This document shows positions 18,032 to 26,727 of a stretch of DNA of 64,000 bases, piece by piece. The translations under genes and the position numbers were made by a program. Under the pieces are notes generated by a model that was not told the origin of the DNA, did not search any database, and saw only the letters and a program-made list of their open reading frames with translations. This DNA is from Devosia sp. Root685 (lineage in GTDB: Bacteria > Pseudomonadota > Alphaproteobacteria > Rhizobiales > Devosiaceae): NCBI RefSeq assembly GCF_001427875.1, contig NZ_LMHK01000002.1:470049-534048 (forward strand). The letters are read 5' to 3'. Positions within the stretch are counted from its first letter, which is position 1. Every line of letters starts with the position of its first letter.

Positions 18032-19188
18032 GGCGATGCTGCGCCTTTGACGGCCGCGATGATCCTCTCGACATCCTCGCTCGCAAGATCTGGGTAGATC
18101 GGGAGGCACAGCACGCGTTCAGAAGCGTTTCGTGCGATCGGCATCTCCCCTGCCGAAGAGGGTAGGCTGGCATAGGGCGCGAAATCGCTCAGCAGAGGAT
18201 GGAAATAGCGCCGCGTATAGATGCCGACGTCGGCCAAACGCGCCTGCAACTGGTCCCGGCTGAGGGGAAAGGCCTCATGTACCAGTATCGGGAAGTAGCT
18301 GTAGTTCATGCGCGCCGCCGCCCATGCAATGCACTCGATACCCTCTATCTGCGCGAACTCGGACCGGTAACGTTGATCCACCGCCTGGCGCGCGACGATG
18401 GCATGGTCGACATGACTGAGCTGCAACAGACCCATCGCGGCACTGAACTCGTTCATCTTGCCGTTGAGGCCCGGCGACCGCACTTCGACTTCGGAAACGA
18501 GACCGAAGTTCCGCAACTGCTCAATGCGCGCCTTGGCCTCCGCGCTCCCACATATAATGGCGCCACCCTCGAAGGTGTTGAACACCTTGGTGGCGTGGAA
18601 GCTGAGGACGGAAAGGTCACCGTGTCGCAACACGCTACCGCCGGCATCCCGTACGCCAAAGGCGTGTGCTGCGTCGTAGAGAACCTTGAGCCCATGCTTG
18701 GCAGCAATGGCCTCGATCCTGTCGACCGCGCAGGGATTTCCATAGCAATGGACAGGAAGCACAGCGGTAGTCCGCGGAGTGATGGCGGCTTCGATCTGGG
18801 CCGGATCGATGTTGAGTGTTCCTGGTTCCACGTCGACAAAGACCGGCGTCAGCCCGTTCCAGACGATGGCGTTGGAAGTAGCTACGAAGGAATAGGGTGT
18901 GGTGATCACTTCACCGCTGAGCTCAAGCGATTGCACCGCCGTCACCAGCGCCGCCATGCCGCTCGAGAACAGGCAGATATGCTCTACCCCGAGATAGGCC
19001 GCCAGACGGGCCTCGAATTCGCGGTGAAGCGGTCCCTGATTGGTCAGGATGCCGCGGTCCCAAATGCCTTCAAGGTATGGAATGAGCTCTTCAAGCGGCG
19101 GCAGGGCCGGCTTGGTTACATAGATGTCCGACAACTTATCGCTCAAATTCAATTTCTCGCAGGAGACGTCGACCGGCTCGCGGAACAC
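18028..19188 (-). CDS. DegT/DnrJ/EryC1/StrS sugar aminotransferase
   Basis: A 386-residue PLP-dependent enzyme. The internal aldimine lysine is Lys201 in SFHATKVFNTFEGG, the PLP-binding Asp is in LYDAAHAFGV, and VTKPALPPLEE opens the fold. The HATK form is what I expect of enzymes that put an amino group on C4 of dTDP-4-keto-6-deoxyglucose, which rmlA and rmlB of this operon would supply. The GTG at 19188 overlaps the upstream gene by 40 bp. A TTG at 19146, just past that gene's stop, is an alternative start. Confidence 0.83.
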   Translation of the reverse strand: MFREPVDVSCEKLNLSDKLSDIYVTKPALPPLEELIPYLEGIWDRGILTNQGPLHREFEARLAAYLGVEHICLFSSGMAALVTAVQSLELSGEVITTPYSFVATSNAIVWNGLTPVFVDVEPGTLNIDPAQIEAAITPRTTAVLPVHCYGNPCAVDRIEAIAAKHGLKVLYDAAHAFGVRDAGGSVLRHGDLSVLSFHATKVFNTFEGGAIICGSAEAKARIEQLRNFGLVSEVEVRSPGLNGKMNEFSAAMGLLQLSHVDHAIVARQAVDQRYRSEFAQIEGIECIAWAAARMNYSYFPILVHEAFPLSRDQLQARLADVGIYTRRYFHPLLSDFAPYASLPSSAGEMPIARNASERVLCLPIYPDLASEDVERIIAAVKGAASP

Positions 19189-20990
19189 TCCGCAACCGCC
19201 GCGTCCGGGGGTTTCGTGGGACGCAGCAGTTCCTGGACCCGGGCTTCACTATATCCGCCAGCACCCACCGCGGTAGTCCACTGCGCAACGATGTTGAAAT
19301 CCTCGTCCACATCCGCACCGAACACGGAAAGCACGCTGCTGTCCACCATGCGCGGTCCAGTTCTCTCCAAAAGGACCCATGAGTGAGCTAGATCCCTACA
19401 GTCCACGCGTTCCAATGCCGCTTTGACGATCTCCGTACTCCCCGGATACCCGCCAGAGAGCCAAGGATAGCCAACATTGCGAGCGCCCAAGGCATAGAGA
19501 AGGCCGGGCGACTGGCCCGACAGATCGATCATAGGCATTCCGGGCCGAAAGCCGGCCGCCTTCGCACCGCTTTGGGCCTCTTCTATATAGGCCGCAAAAT
19601 CGGACGACAGAGTCAGCGAATGACTCGGATTGCCTAGGGCCACTTGTCGGTTGTTCGTCCACAGTGGCTCAGGTTGCCGGTAGGGTTTCGCCAGACCATG
19701 CTGCAGGAAGAACAGGGCAAGCACCGGCGCGAGAAGCGTATAAGGAATCAAGTCTCGGTCGCGAAGAACGGCCCCAGACCGCGTCGCAAACAGCATTGCG
19801 GCGAGAACCCAGAATATGCATGCGTCGCCCGCGAGCTTCCAATAATTGTTGTTCGAGCCGAATGCATAGATCAGCGGCAAGGCCATGAACCCGAGACCGA
19901 GCGCGTAGTTGCGTAGAACGATGGTTCCGGTCTCACCAACTTCAGGCGCCCGCGCGAGGCGGAACAGGGTCGGAAATGCGAGAAGAATCGAGGTCGCAGG
20001 GAATGCAAGCAGGATGGCGCGGGCGCTCAGTCCGATATCCCAGCTCGATGGTACGACCCGTAGCAGGATCAGAGCTGCTATCAAACAGCAGAACAATGCC
20101 ATTGCCAGACCCAGACCGGCAACCGGCGCCGAAGGGCGGCGGAACAAGGCACCAGCCAGCAACAGCACAGCTCCCGTAGCGATGGCAATGATCCAGTCGG
20201 GGGCGGTCATATCTATGCCGTCCAGCCGCAGGATCTCTGCCAAAGAGTATCCGGCGCCGACCATTCCTGAGATTTCCACCGCCAGGCGAATGCGATCCAG
20301 GAACGAGGTCAACGAGCCGTCGATGGCGTAGGCACTAATCACCAGCAGCAGCGCCGAGGTGATGGTGGATATGGCCAGCCCTCGCAGGCTCCATCGTCCC
20401 GACAGCAACACGACCAGGACAACGAGCGGCCCTAGGGCTGCCGCGGTGGAAACCTTTGCCATGAAGGTCAACCATCCGCCAACCCCGATCAGGATCCAGC
20501 CTACCACGCTCGCCCGGCTCATATCTTTGCCAGCGCGAACCAACCCAATGCCTGTCAGCATCAACGCCTGCAACGAAAGAGTATTGTAGCTGGGTGAAAG
20601 TGGAAGCCAGAACAGAAAGGCGACGCTGAGGGTCGAAATCGCCGTCGCCTGCGCGAGGCCCAGAAAGGTGAAGTGCTGCCGGCCGTCGAGTTCTCGCAGC
20701 GTCACGTAGGACAGGATCAATCCCGTTCCATAGGTCAGGACGATGTTGGCGACACGCATAAGATGCGGGTCTTGGCCCAGAAAATGAAAAAGCGGAAAGT
20801 ACACGAAACCGAACTGGGTATTCGAATAGTCGTAGTAGAACGGATCCTTGATCCAGATGATGTAATAGGCTTCATCGGTGAAGTCGAAGCCATACCCCAT
20901 AAAGATCAGGGCATAGGTCATGACTATAAGGGACAGGGCGCACAGGACGACCGACGCAAAGCCGAGACCCCACGACTGCGTTTGACGCAT
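19149..20990 (-). CDS. polytopic membrane protein, GT-C glycosyltransferase-like
   Basis: About 613 residues from an ATG 4 bp after the rmlB stop. It has many membrane segments. The first outer loop has GYGFDFTDEAYYIIW, with the Asp-Glu pair typical of GT-C transferases, and the C-terminal soluble domain has GFRPGMPMIDLSGQSPGLLYAL. Both landmarks also occur in the protein at 11902-13788. It probably transfers a sugar from a polyprenyl-phosphate carrier on the periplasmic side. This fits the upstream GT2 and GtrA genes, which would make and flip such a carrier. Confidence 0.65.
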   Translation of the reverse strand: MRQTQSWGLGFASVVLCALSLIVMTYALIFMGYGFDFTDEAYYIIWIKDPFYYDYSNTQFGFVYFPLFHFLGQDPHLMRVANIVLTYGTGLILSYVTLRELDGRQHFTFLGLAQATAISTLSVAFLFWLPLSPSYNTLSLQALMLTGIGLVRAGKDMSRASVVGWILIGVGGWLTFMAKVSTAAALGPLVVLVVLLSGRWSLRGLAISTITSALLLVISAYAIDGSLTSFLDRIRLAVEISGMVGAGYSLAEILRLDGIDMTAPDWIIAIATGAVLLLAGALFRRPSAPVAGLGLAMALFCCLIAALILLRVVPSSWDIGLSARAILLAFPATSILLAFPTLFRLARAPEVGETGTIVLRNYALGLGFMALPLIYAFGSNNNYWKLAGDACIFWVLAAMLFATRSGAVLRDRDLIPYTLLAPVLALFFLQHGLAKPYRQPEPLWTNNRQVALGNPSHSLTLSSDFAAYIEEAQSGAKAAGFRPGMPMIDLSGQSPGLLYALGARNVGYPWLSGGYPGSTEIVKAALERVDCRDLAHSWVLLERTGPRMVDSSVLSVFGADVDEDFNIVAQWTTAVGAGGYSEARVQELLRPTKPPDAAVAECSASRSTSPARN

Positions 20991-20994
20991 TCCG

Positions 20995-22083
20995 TTACTC
21001 ACTCGTGCCGACATGCAAGCCGAGGCGTTCGCCTTTGTAGCGGCCATCGCGAACCCGGGTCCACCAGGCCTCATTGTCCAGGTACCACTGCACGGTCTTG
21101 CGCAGGCCCGTCGCCAGGCTCTCCCTTGGCGCCCAGCCAAGCTCGCTGCGCAGCTTTGATGCATCGATCGCATAGCGCCGGTCATGCCCGGGGCGATCGG
21201 TGACGTAGGTGATCAGATCATGGTAGCGGCCCTGCGGCAGCGGGCGCAGTTCTTCGAGCAGATCGCAGATCATCCGGACGATGTCGATGTTCCGGAATTC
21301 GGCTCCGCCACCGATATTATACACTTCGCCGACGGACCCAGTCTCGAACACTAGGGTGATGGCCCTGGCGTGATCCTCGACATAAAGCCAGTCTCGGACC
21401 TGGAGGCCATCGCCATAGACCGGCAGCGACTTTGCCTCAAGCGCGTTAAGAATCATCAACGGAATCAGCTTTTCAGGAAAGTGGAAAGGCCCGTAATTGT
21501 TCGAGCAATTGGTCATCAGAACGGGCAGGCCGTAGGTGTGGTGCCACGCCCGTGCGAGGTGATCCGAGGCGGCCTTCGAGGCGGAATAGGGGGAATTGGG
21601 TCTATAAGGCGATTCTTCTGTGAACAACCCCTGGCTTCCGAGCGACCCGTATACCTCGTCGGTTGACACGTGATGGAAGCGAAATTCCGCACGGCGCTCG
21701 CTGGGCAAGGCAACCCAGTAGCTGCGTGCCGACTCCAGCAGGGTAAAGGTCCCGATGATGTTTGTATTGAGGAACGCGGCCGGACCATCGATCGAGCGGT
21801 CAACATGGCTTTCTGCGGCAAGATGGATGATGCCATCCGGCTGGTAGCGTGCAAACAACTCGGCGATCCCGGCGGCGTCACAGATATCCACCTTTTCGAA
21901 GCGATGCCGCTCCGATCCCGCTACGGATGCGAGGGAGTCGAGGTTGCCGGCATAGGTGAGCTTGTCGATGGTCACCACCGTGTGCTTGGTCTCATCGATC
22001 AGCTGGCGCACTAGCGTAGAGCCGATGAAACCGGCACCGCCAGTCACGAAGATAGTCTTCAAGCTATTTGGATTTTTTTCCAT
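20995..22083 (-). CDS. rmlB: dTDP-glucose 4,6-dehydratase
   Basis: A 362-residue short-chain dehydrogenase. The NAD motif is [17 protein letters not shown], then [15 protein letters not shown], the catalytic [12 protein letters not shown], and [10 protein letters not shown] (YxxxK). Length and motifs match RmlB. It makes dTDP-4-keto-6-deoxy-D-glucose. Nine bp separate it from the rmlA stop. No rmlC or rmlD is nearby, so the product most likely goes to the DegT aminotransferase rather than to rhamnose. Confidence 0.93.
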   Translation of the reverse strand: MEKNPNSLKTIFVTGGAGFIGSTLVRQLIDETKHTVVTIDKLTYAGNLDSLASVAGSERHRFEKVDICDAAGIAELFARYQPDGIIHLAAESHVDRSIDGPAAFLNTNIIGTFTLLESARSYWVALPSERRAEFRFHHVSTDEVYGSLGSQGLFTEESPYRPNSPYSASKAASDHLARAWHHTYGLPVLMTNCSNNYGPFHFPEKLIPLMILNALEAKSLPVYGDGLQVRDWLYVEDHARAITLVFETGSVGEVYNIGGGAEFRNIDIVRMICDLLEELRPLPQGRYHDLITYVTDRPGHDRRYAIDASKLRSELGWAPRESLATGLRKTVQWYLDNEAWWTRVRDGRYKGERLGLHVGTSE

Positions 22084-22092
22084 CGGCAGCGG

Positions 22093-22989
22093 TTAGCCTG
22101 GTTGGTCCGTACCGGACAATTCCCTGGCGACGCCCGCCAGATAGTCCCGGTACTCGCAGGCTGGCATGGTTTCCAGCAGTGCCTGGAAACGCTCGGCGCT
22201 GAGAAAGCCGCGGATAAAAGCCGCTTCTTCCGGACAACCAATCTTGATCCCCTGCCTTGTCTCTATGTTTTCGACATAGACGGACGCCTCGTGTAGGGCC
22301 GAACTCGTCCCCGCGTCGAGCCATGCAAAGCCACGGCTCAGTCGTCGTACCTGGAGTTCACCGCGCCTCATGTATTCGAGGTTGACTTCGGTTATTTCGA
22401 GCTCCCCCCGGGCCGAGGGCCGGATTGAGCCGGCGATGTCAACCGCCCCGCTATCGTAGATATAAACGCCAGGAACCGCATATGGACTCTTCGGACGTGC
22501 CGGCTTTTCCTCGATGGAGAGTGCATTTCCGGACTTGTCGAATTCGACTACGCCGTAGCGGCTCGGGTCCTTGACGTGATAGGCGAAGATGGACGCGCCC
22601 TTCTCGAAGGCTCCCACCGCACGGGAGAAGTCATCGCCCCCCGAAAATATATTATCGCCTAGCATCAGGACGAAATTGCTATCGCCGATGAATTCCCGGC
22701 CAATCAGAAGAGCCTCGGCAATACCATTGGGTCTGGCCTGCTCAAGAAACGAGAACGATACGCCCCATTGAGAGCCGTCCCTAAGGAGTTGCTGAAAGCG
22801 CGGTAGGTCGTGCGGCGTACTGATGATGAGGATTTCCCGGATGCCCGCCGCGATCAGGACCGTGATCGGATAATAGATCATCGGCTTGTCGTAGACCGGC
22901 TGCAATTGCTTGCTGGCCACCTGGGTCAAAGGAAAAAGGCGGGATCCGGATCCGCCAGCCAGAAGAATGGCCTTCATATTCAAGCTCAC
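22093..22989 (-). CDS. rmlA: glucose-1-phosphate thymidylyltransferase
   Basis: A 298-residue nucleotidyltransferase with the signature MKAILLAGGSGSRLFPLT and the metal site VLMLGDNIFSGG; VEFDKSGNALSIEEKPARP and FAWLDAGTSSALHEAS are typical of RmlA. It condenses glucose-1-phosphate and dTTP to dTDP-glucose. The start is a GTG overlapping the GtrA stop (GTGA); the ATG of MKAI four codons later is also possible. Confidence 0.93.
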   Translation of the reverse strand: MSLNMKAILLAGGSGSRLFPLTQVASKQLQPVYDKPMIYYPITVLIAAGIREILIISTPHDLPRFQQLLRDGSQWGVSFSFLEQARPNGIAEALLIGREFIGDSNFVLMLGDNIFSGGDDFSRAVGAFEKGASIFAYHVKDPSRYGVVEFDKSGNALSIEEKPARPKSPYAVPGVYIYDSGAVDIAGSIRPSARGELEITEVNLEYMRRGELQVRRLSRGFAWLDAGTSSALHEASVYVENIETRQGIKIGCPEEAAFIRGFLSAERFQALLETMPACEYRDYLAGVARELSGTDQPG

Positions 22990-23405
22990 TCAGATTCCCC
23001 CTCTCGACGGCGCAAGGACCAGAATTTTGCCGTTACGAAATTAAGGGCAACCAAGAACGGCACAAGGATGAGTTGAGCAAAAAATGCAGAAAGCTCGGTG
23101 GTTACGAGCAATACCCGCAGGAGTATCATATTGGCCACAATAGAAAATCCGTTTGCGGTCGCATAGCGTATCAGGTTCTTGCGAAAATCGAGTTTATCGC
23201 CGGGCAGGAAAACCCATGTGTGGTTCAGGTAGTAGGTGAACAACAATCCGATCAGTGACACCGCGGCGATCGAGAAGACGGGGTCCAGATGCCAGATCGA
23301 CACAAAGACATAAAAGAGCACCAGCGTGAGCATGAAATTTCCGCCCCCTACGAAGAGGAATTTCACCAACTCCACCAGGTTCGTGCGTCCAATAGGCAGC
23401 GACAC
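22986..23405 (-). CDS. GtrA-family membrane protein
   Basis: About 139 residues with four membrane helices: VELVKFLFVGGGNFMLTLVL, FSIAAVSLIGLLFTYYLNHT, a third around IVANMILLRVLLV, and a C-terminal one around ILVPFLVALNFVTAKFW. FTYYLNHTWVF is the GtrA signature. GtrA-like proteins are proposed to flip undecaprenyl-phosphate-linked sugars. The likely start is a GTG 12 bp after the upstream stop with AGGA before it. It sits next to a DPM-synthase-like GT2 gene, the usual pairing. Confidence 0.83.
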   Translation of the reverse strand: MSLPIGRTNLVELVKFLFVGGGNFMLTLVLFYVFVSIWHLDPVFSIAAVSLIGLLFTYYLNHTWVFLPGDKLDFRKNLIRYATANGFSIVANMILLRVLLVTTELSAFFAQLILVPFLVALNFVTAKFWSLRRREGESE

Positions 23406-23416
23406 TGCGGAAGATC

Positions 23417-24373
23417 CTAGAATTTCTCGCGAACGATGTAGTTCGGCTTTTTGCGAACTTCCTCGTTGATGCGCCAAACATATTCACCGATGACGCCCAG
23501 CATGACCATGATGAGGCCAGACAGACAGAGATTGACGATCATCAGGGGCGCCCAGCCGTCAAAGGGCGTGTGTCCCATGGCCCAACTGGCCACGATGGTC
23601 ACTGCATAGATGATCCCTGCAACCGACACTGCCAAGCCGCAAAGGGAGATGAAGCGGATCGGCAGGTAGGACGCGTCGAGAATGGCGTCCATAAAATTCT
23701 TGAGGCGCTTGGCGAAATTATACTGTGACCGGCCAATCGTCCGCTTCTGGCGAACATAGGGGATTAGCTGCATGCGATACCCCGTCCAGAGCAGGTCGCC
23801 CTGAAAAAACCGGTGGCGGACGTCCACAGCATTGAACGCGTCCATGACCTTCCGGTCCATCAACACGAAATCGAAGCCACCGGCCGGCATTTGCGGAAGC
23901 GACAGCCGGATGATTTCGTAAGCGATCCTAGACGTCATCTTTGCCGCAAAGCCATCGGCTCGATCCGTTCGGTAGCAAGCGACGATTTCTGCGCCCTCGC
24001 TCCACTTCGTCACCATTTGGGGAATCAGATCGACGGGATCCTGCAAGTCGGCAGAAATGTTGATGACGGCGTCTCCACTGGCCTCAGCAAAGCCAGCGAG
24101 CATAGCTGCCATCTGCCCGAAGTTACGCGTGAAGGTGATACCGACGACCGAACTGTCATTCGCCTTGATGCCTCTTATCTCTTCTAGAGACCGATCGCGA
24201 GACCCATCGTCAACAAAAACTATCTCATAGGCAAAATCGTGCAGAGCACCATTCTCTGCAAATAGAGACTTTATCTTCTTGTATGTTTCGGTCAGCGCGA
24301 GCTCGTTCTGGTATACCGCGACGACGAAAGATATTCTGCGAACCATGTGTTTCGAACTTTTCCTCGACATCAT
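23417..24373 (-). CDS. GT2 glycosyltransferase, polyprenyl-phosphate sugar synthase-like
   Basis: About 318 residues. The N-terminal GT-A domain has ISFVVAVYQNELALTETY, FVDDGSRDRSLEEI and ISADLQDPVDLIPQM; the C-terminus has two membrane helices near residues 230-300. This is the GtrB/ArnC/dolichyl-phosphate mannose synthase-like class, which loads a nucleotide sugar onto undecaprenyl phosphate at the cytoplasmic face. The exact start is unclear (ATGs at 24373, 24370 and 24346). It is the first gene of the minus-strand cassette. Confidence 0.85.
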   Translation of the reverse strand: MMSRKSSKHMVRRISFVVAVYQNELALTETYKKIKSLFAENGALHDFAYEIVFVDDGSRDRSLEEIRGIKANDSSVVGITFTRNFGQMAAMLAGFAEASGDAVINISADLQDPVDLIPQMVTKWSEGAEIVACYRTDRADGFAAKMTSRIAYEIIRLSLPQMPAGGFDFVLMDRKVMDAFNAVDVRHRFFQGDLLWTGYRMQLIPYVRQKRTIGRSQYNFAKRLKNFMDAILDASYLPIRFISLCGLAVSVAGIIYAVTIVASWAMGHTPFDGWAPLMIVNLCLSGLIMVMLGVIGEYVWRINEEVRKKPNYIVREKF

Positions 24374-24767
24374 CGACGTCAACCACTGACTATCTCGAGC
24401 GACTTTGAGACATTTCGCTTCTGCTGCCCGCCTAACCGTTCACTAGAGGCTTATAGTCGCAGATCGCTGAGTATTCCTCAGAACCGTCTCGATACCCCAC
24501 TCCAACCATTGTACCCGTGCTAGTCGGTATAGAGCGTCATTACAAGATACCGCGTTATTTCGACCAAAGACGCATCCGGACAACGCCGACCCGGGAGCAG
24601 CTTCGCCATTTCCGCCCGACATTGGTATGAGCACCGAACGAGCGGTGAAAGACGCGCCCGGCCTGATGACATAGTAGGGTCCGCTATGATAAACCGCCAC
24701 CGGCTTTGCCTAGAGTTTGCTTCGCCGTTCGGACCATCTGTATTTCGTATTCACCCATGAGACTTTG
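24374..24767. promoter_or_regulatory. divergent promoter region between the two glycan gene clusters
   Basis: About 390 bp separate the leftward cassette (first gene at 24373) from the rightward locus (24768). It must hold promoters for both, but I could not mark them confidently. No JUMPstart/ops element (GGCGGTAG) is visible. A minus-strand frame at 24443-24700 resembles nothing I recognise. Confidence 0.4.
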
Positions 24768-26636
24768 ATGATCGATCGTTTTCGGACCTGGGTCCTGGGT
24801 CTGCCGCGACGCGTAAAGCAAGCGATACTGCTTACCTTCGACTTTGTTGCCCTTTCATGTGCGCTATGGGCCAGTTTTTGCCTTCGCTATGACGCGTGGT
24901 ACCTGCCCAACTCTTTGGATCAATGGATCGTCATTGTCCTCGCACCGGTGGTGACGATCCCTGTTTTCATTCGGATGGGGCTTTATCGGGCAATCGTCAG
25001 ATATCTGCCCGAGCGGGCGATGTGGACTATCCTGCGGGCAATGGTTGTCGCCACTGTGGCATGGGTTGTACTCGTCTTTCTGTCTCAACTGGCAGGGCGC
25101 CTCGTTGTGCCCCGGTCCGTACCACTGATTTATCTTGGCCTTGGAACCTTCATCATTGCCGGCAGTCGCTTTGCGGCAAAATGGACATTCCTGCCGCAAT
25201 TTGACCGAACACTAGCATCGCAAACAGCCGCGATCATCTATGGCGCGGGCGACGCGGGCATACAGCTTGCTCAGTCGCTGCGCAGCACGCATATGGTGGT
25301 GGCCTTCGTAGACGATAATCCCGCCTTGCACCGCCGTGAACTGGCAGGCGTCAGGGTGCATAGTCCTGGTGCCCTAGAGGAACTTATAGCAGAGCACGGG
25401 GTCAAGGACGTCATCCTGTCGATCCCCTCACTCACTTCCCAACGCCGCAAGGAAATTGTTGCCTCCGTCAGCAAGCATGGCGTCAAGATCCGCGCGCTTC
25501 CATCCATCGTCGATCTCGTTACCGGCAAATACCTTGTCAGCCAGATCAAGGAAATCGACATCGTCGAACTACTTGGCCGTTCATCGGTGCCGCCAGATGC
25601 CGAACTGATCAAGCACATGGTCGTCGGTCGCTCAATCATGGTGACGGGGGCCGGCGGCTCCATCGGCTCGGAGCTCTGTCGCAAGATAGCTAGTTGGAGC
25701 CCTCGCTGCCTGGTGCTGTTCGAAGCCAATGAGTTCGCGTTGTACCAGATCGAGCAAGAGCTTTCCGAGTTGCAGGATCTGGTCGTCATACCCGTCCTCG
25801 GCTCGGTCATTGATCGGGAACGCGTGAACATGGTGCTGGCGCAGCATGACATCAAGGTTGTGTTTCACGCTGCAGCTCACAAACATGTCCCTCTTGTTGA
25901 AGCCAATGCCTTGGAGGGCATCAAGAATAACGTTTTTGGTACGGCAGCCGTGGCCGAGGCGGCCTACGCTCAGGGTGTTGAGAATTTTGTCCTGATCTCA
26001 ACGGATAAGGCAGTCCGACCAACAAATGTGATGGGCGCGACCAAGCGGTGGGCCGAGCTCATCGTAGGCAACATAGCCATGCGAGCCAAGAGCGAGGAGA
26101 CTGGACAGCGCTTTTGCGCCGTACGCTTCGGCAACGTCTTGGGCTCTAACGGGTCCGTAGTTCCGCTCTTTAAACAGCAGATCGCCGCCGGCGGCCCATT
26201 GACCCTCACCGACGCCGCCATGACCCGCTACTTCATGTCGATCCAGGAGGCCGCCGAGCTGATCGTGCAGGCCGGCGCGCTTTCCAAGGGTGGCGATGTA
26301 TTCCTGCTCGACATGGGCGAGCCCATGCTGATCTCTGAGCTAGCCGAGAACATGATCCGGCTGGCGGGCCTGTCGGTGAGAAATGAAGCCAATCCCCATG
26401 GCGACATTGAAATCGTCGTCACCGGCAAGCGTCCCGGCGAGAAGCTTTACGAAGAGCTGTTCTACAATTCTTCGGACGCCGAGATCACCAAGCATGCCAA
26501 GATTATGCGTGCTCCCTCGCGCGCGCGGTCCGTCTCCATTGCGGACCTGCTGGTCGATCTCCAGTCGATCATCGAGCGTCACGACGAACATGCGGCCCGT
26601 CAACTGCTGTTCGAAGCCGTCGAAAAAAGCGGCTAG
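24768..26636 (+). CDS. wbpM: membrane UDP-GlcNAc 4,6-dehydratase (WbpM/CapD type)
   Basis: About 622 residues from an ATG, MIDRFRTWV. Four N-terminal membrane helices (about 18-140) are followed by a degenerate Rossmann domain (IIYGAGDAGIQLAQSL) and the catalytic domain with VTGAGGSIGSELCRKI near 291-306. The active site STDKAVRPTNVMGATKR has Met in place of the usual Tyr, as in WbpM/FlaA1 dehydratases. It would convert UDP-GlcNAc to UDP-4-keto-6-deoxy-GlcNAc at the inner membrane, feeding the 4-ketoreductase in the next gene. Confidence 0.88.
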   Translation: MIDRFRTWVLGLPRRVKQAILLTFDFVALSCALWASFCLRYDAWYLPNSLDQWIVIVLAPVVTIPVFIRMGLYRAIVRYLPERAMWTILRAMVVATVAWVVLVFLSQLAGRLVVPRSVPLIYLGLGTFIIAGSRFAAKWTFLPQFDRTLASQTAAIIYGAGDAGIQLAQSLRSTHMVVAFVDDNPALHRRELAGVRVHSPGALEELIAEHGVKDVILSIPSLTSQRRKEIVASVSKHGVKIRALPSIVDLVTGKYLVSQIKEIDIVELLGRSSVPPDAELIKHMVVGRSIMVTGAGGSIGSELCRKIASWSPRCLVLFEANEFALYQIEQELSELQDLVVIPVLGSVIDRERVNMVLAQHDIKVVFHAAAHKHVPLVEANALEGIKNNVFGTAAVAEAAYAQGVENFVLISTDKAVRPTNVMGATKRWAELIVGNIAMRAKSEETGQRFCAVRFGNVLGSNGSVVPLFKQQIAAGGPLTLTDAAMTRYFMSIQEAAELIVQAGALSKGGDVFLLDMGEPMLISELAENMIRLAGLSVRNEANPHGDIEIVVTGKRPGEKLYEELFYNSSDAEITKHAKIMRAPSRARSVSIADLLVDLQSIIERHDEHAARQLLFEAVEKSG

Positions 26637-26727
26637 GTTGGATCTCAACTTCAACATGATTGCCGCGACATGCGAAGGGGGTGGGACTTTCAGCAGCACG
26701 ACCCACACCACACCGAAAGAGAGAGCG

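Noticed and set aside
24443-24700. 85-codon minus-strand frame in the divergent promoter region
   Set aside because: No recognisable family and no convincing ribosome site; kept as intergenic.
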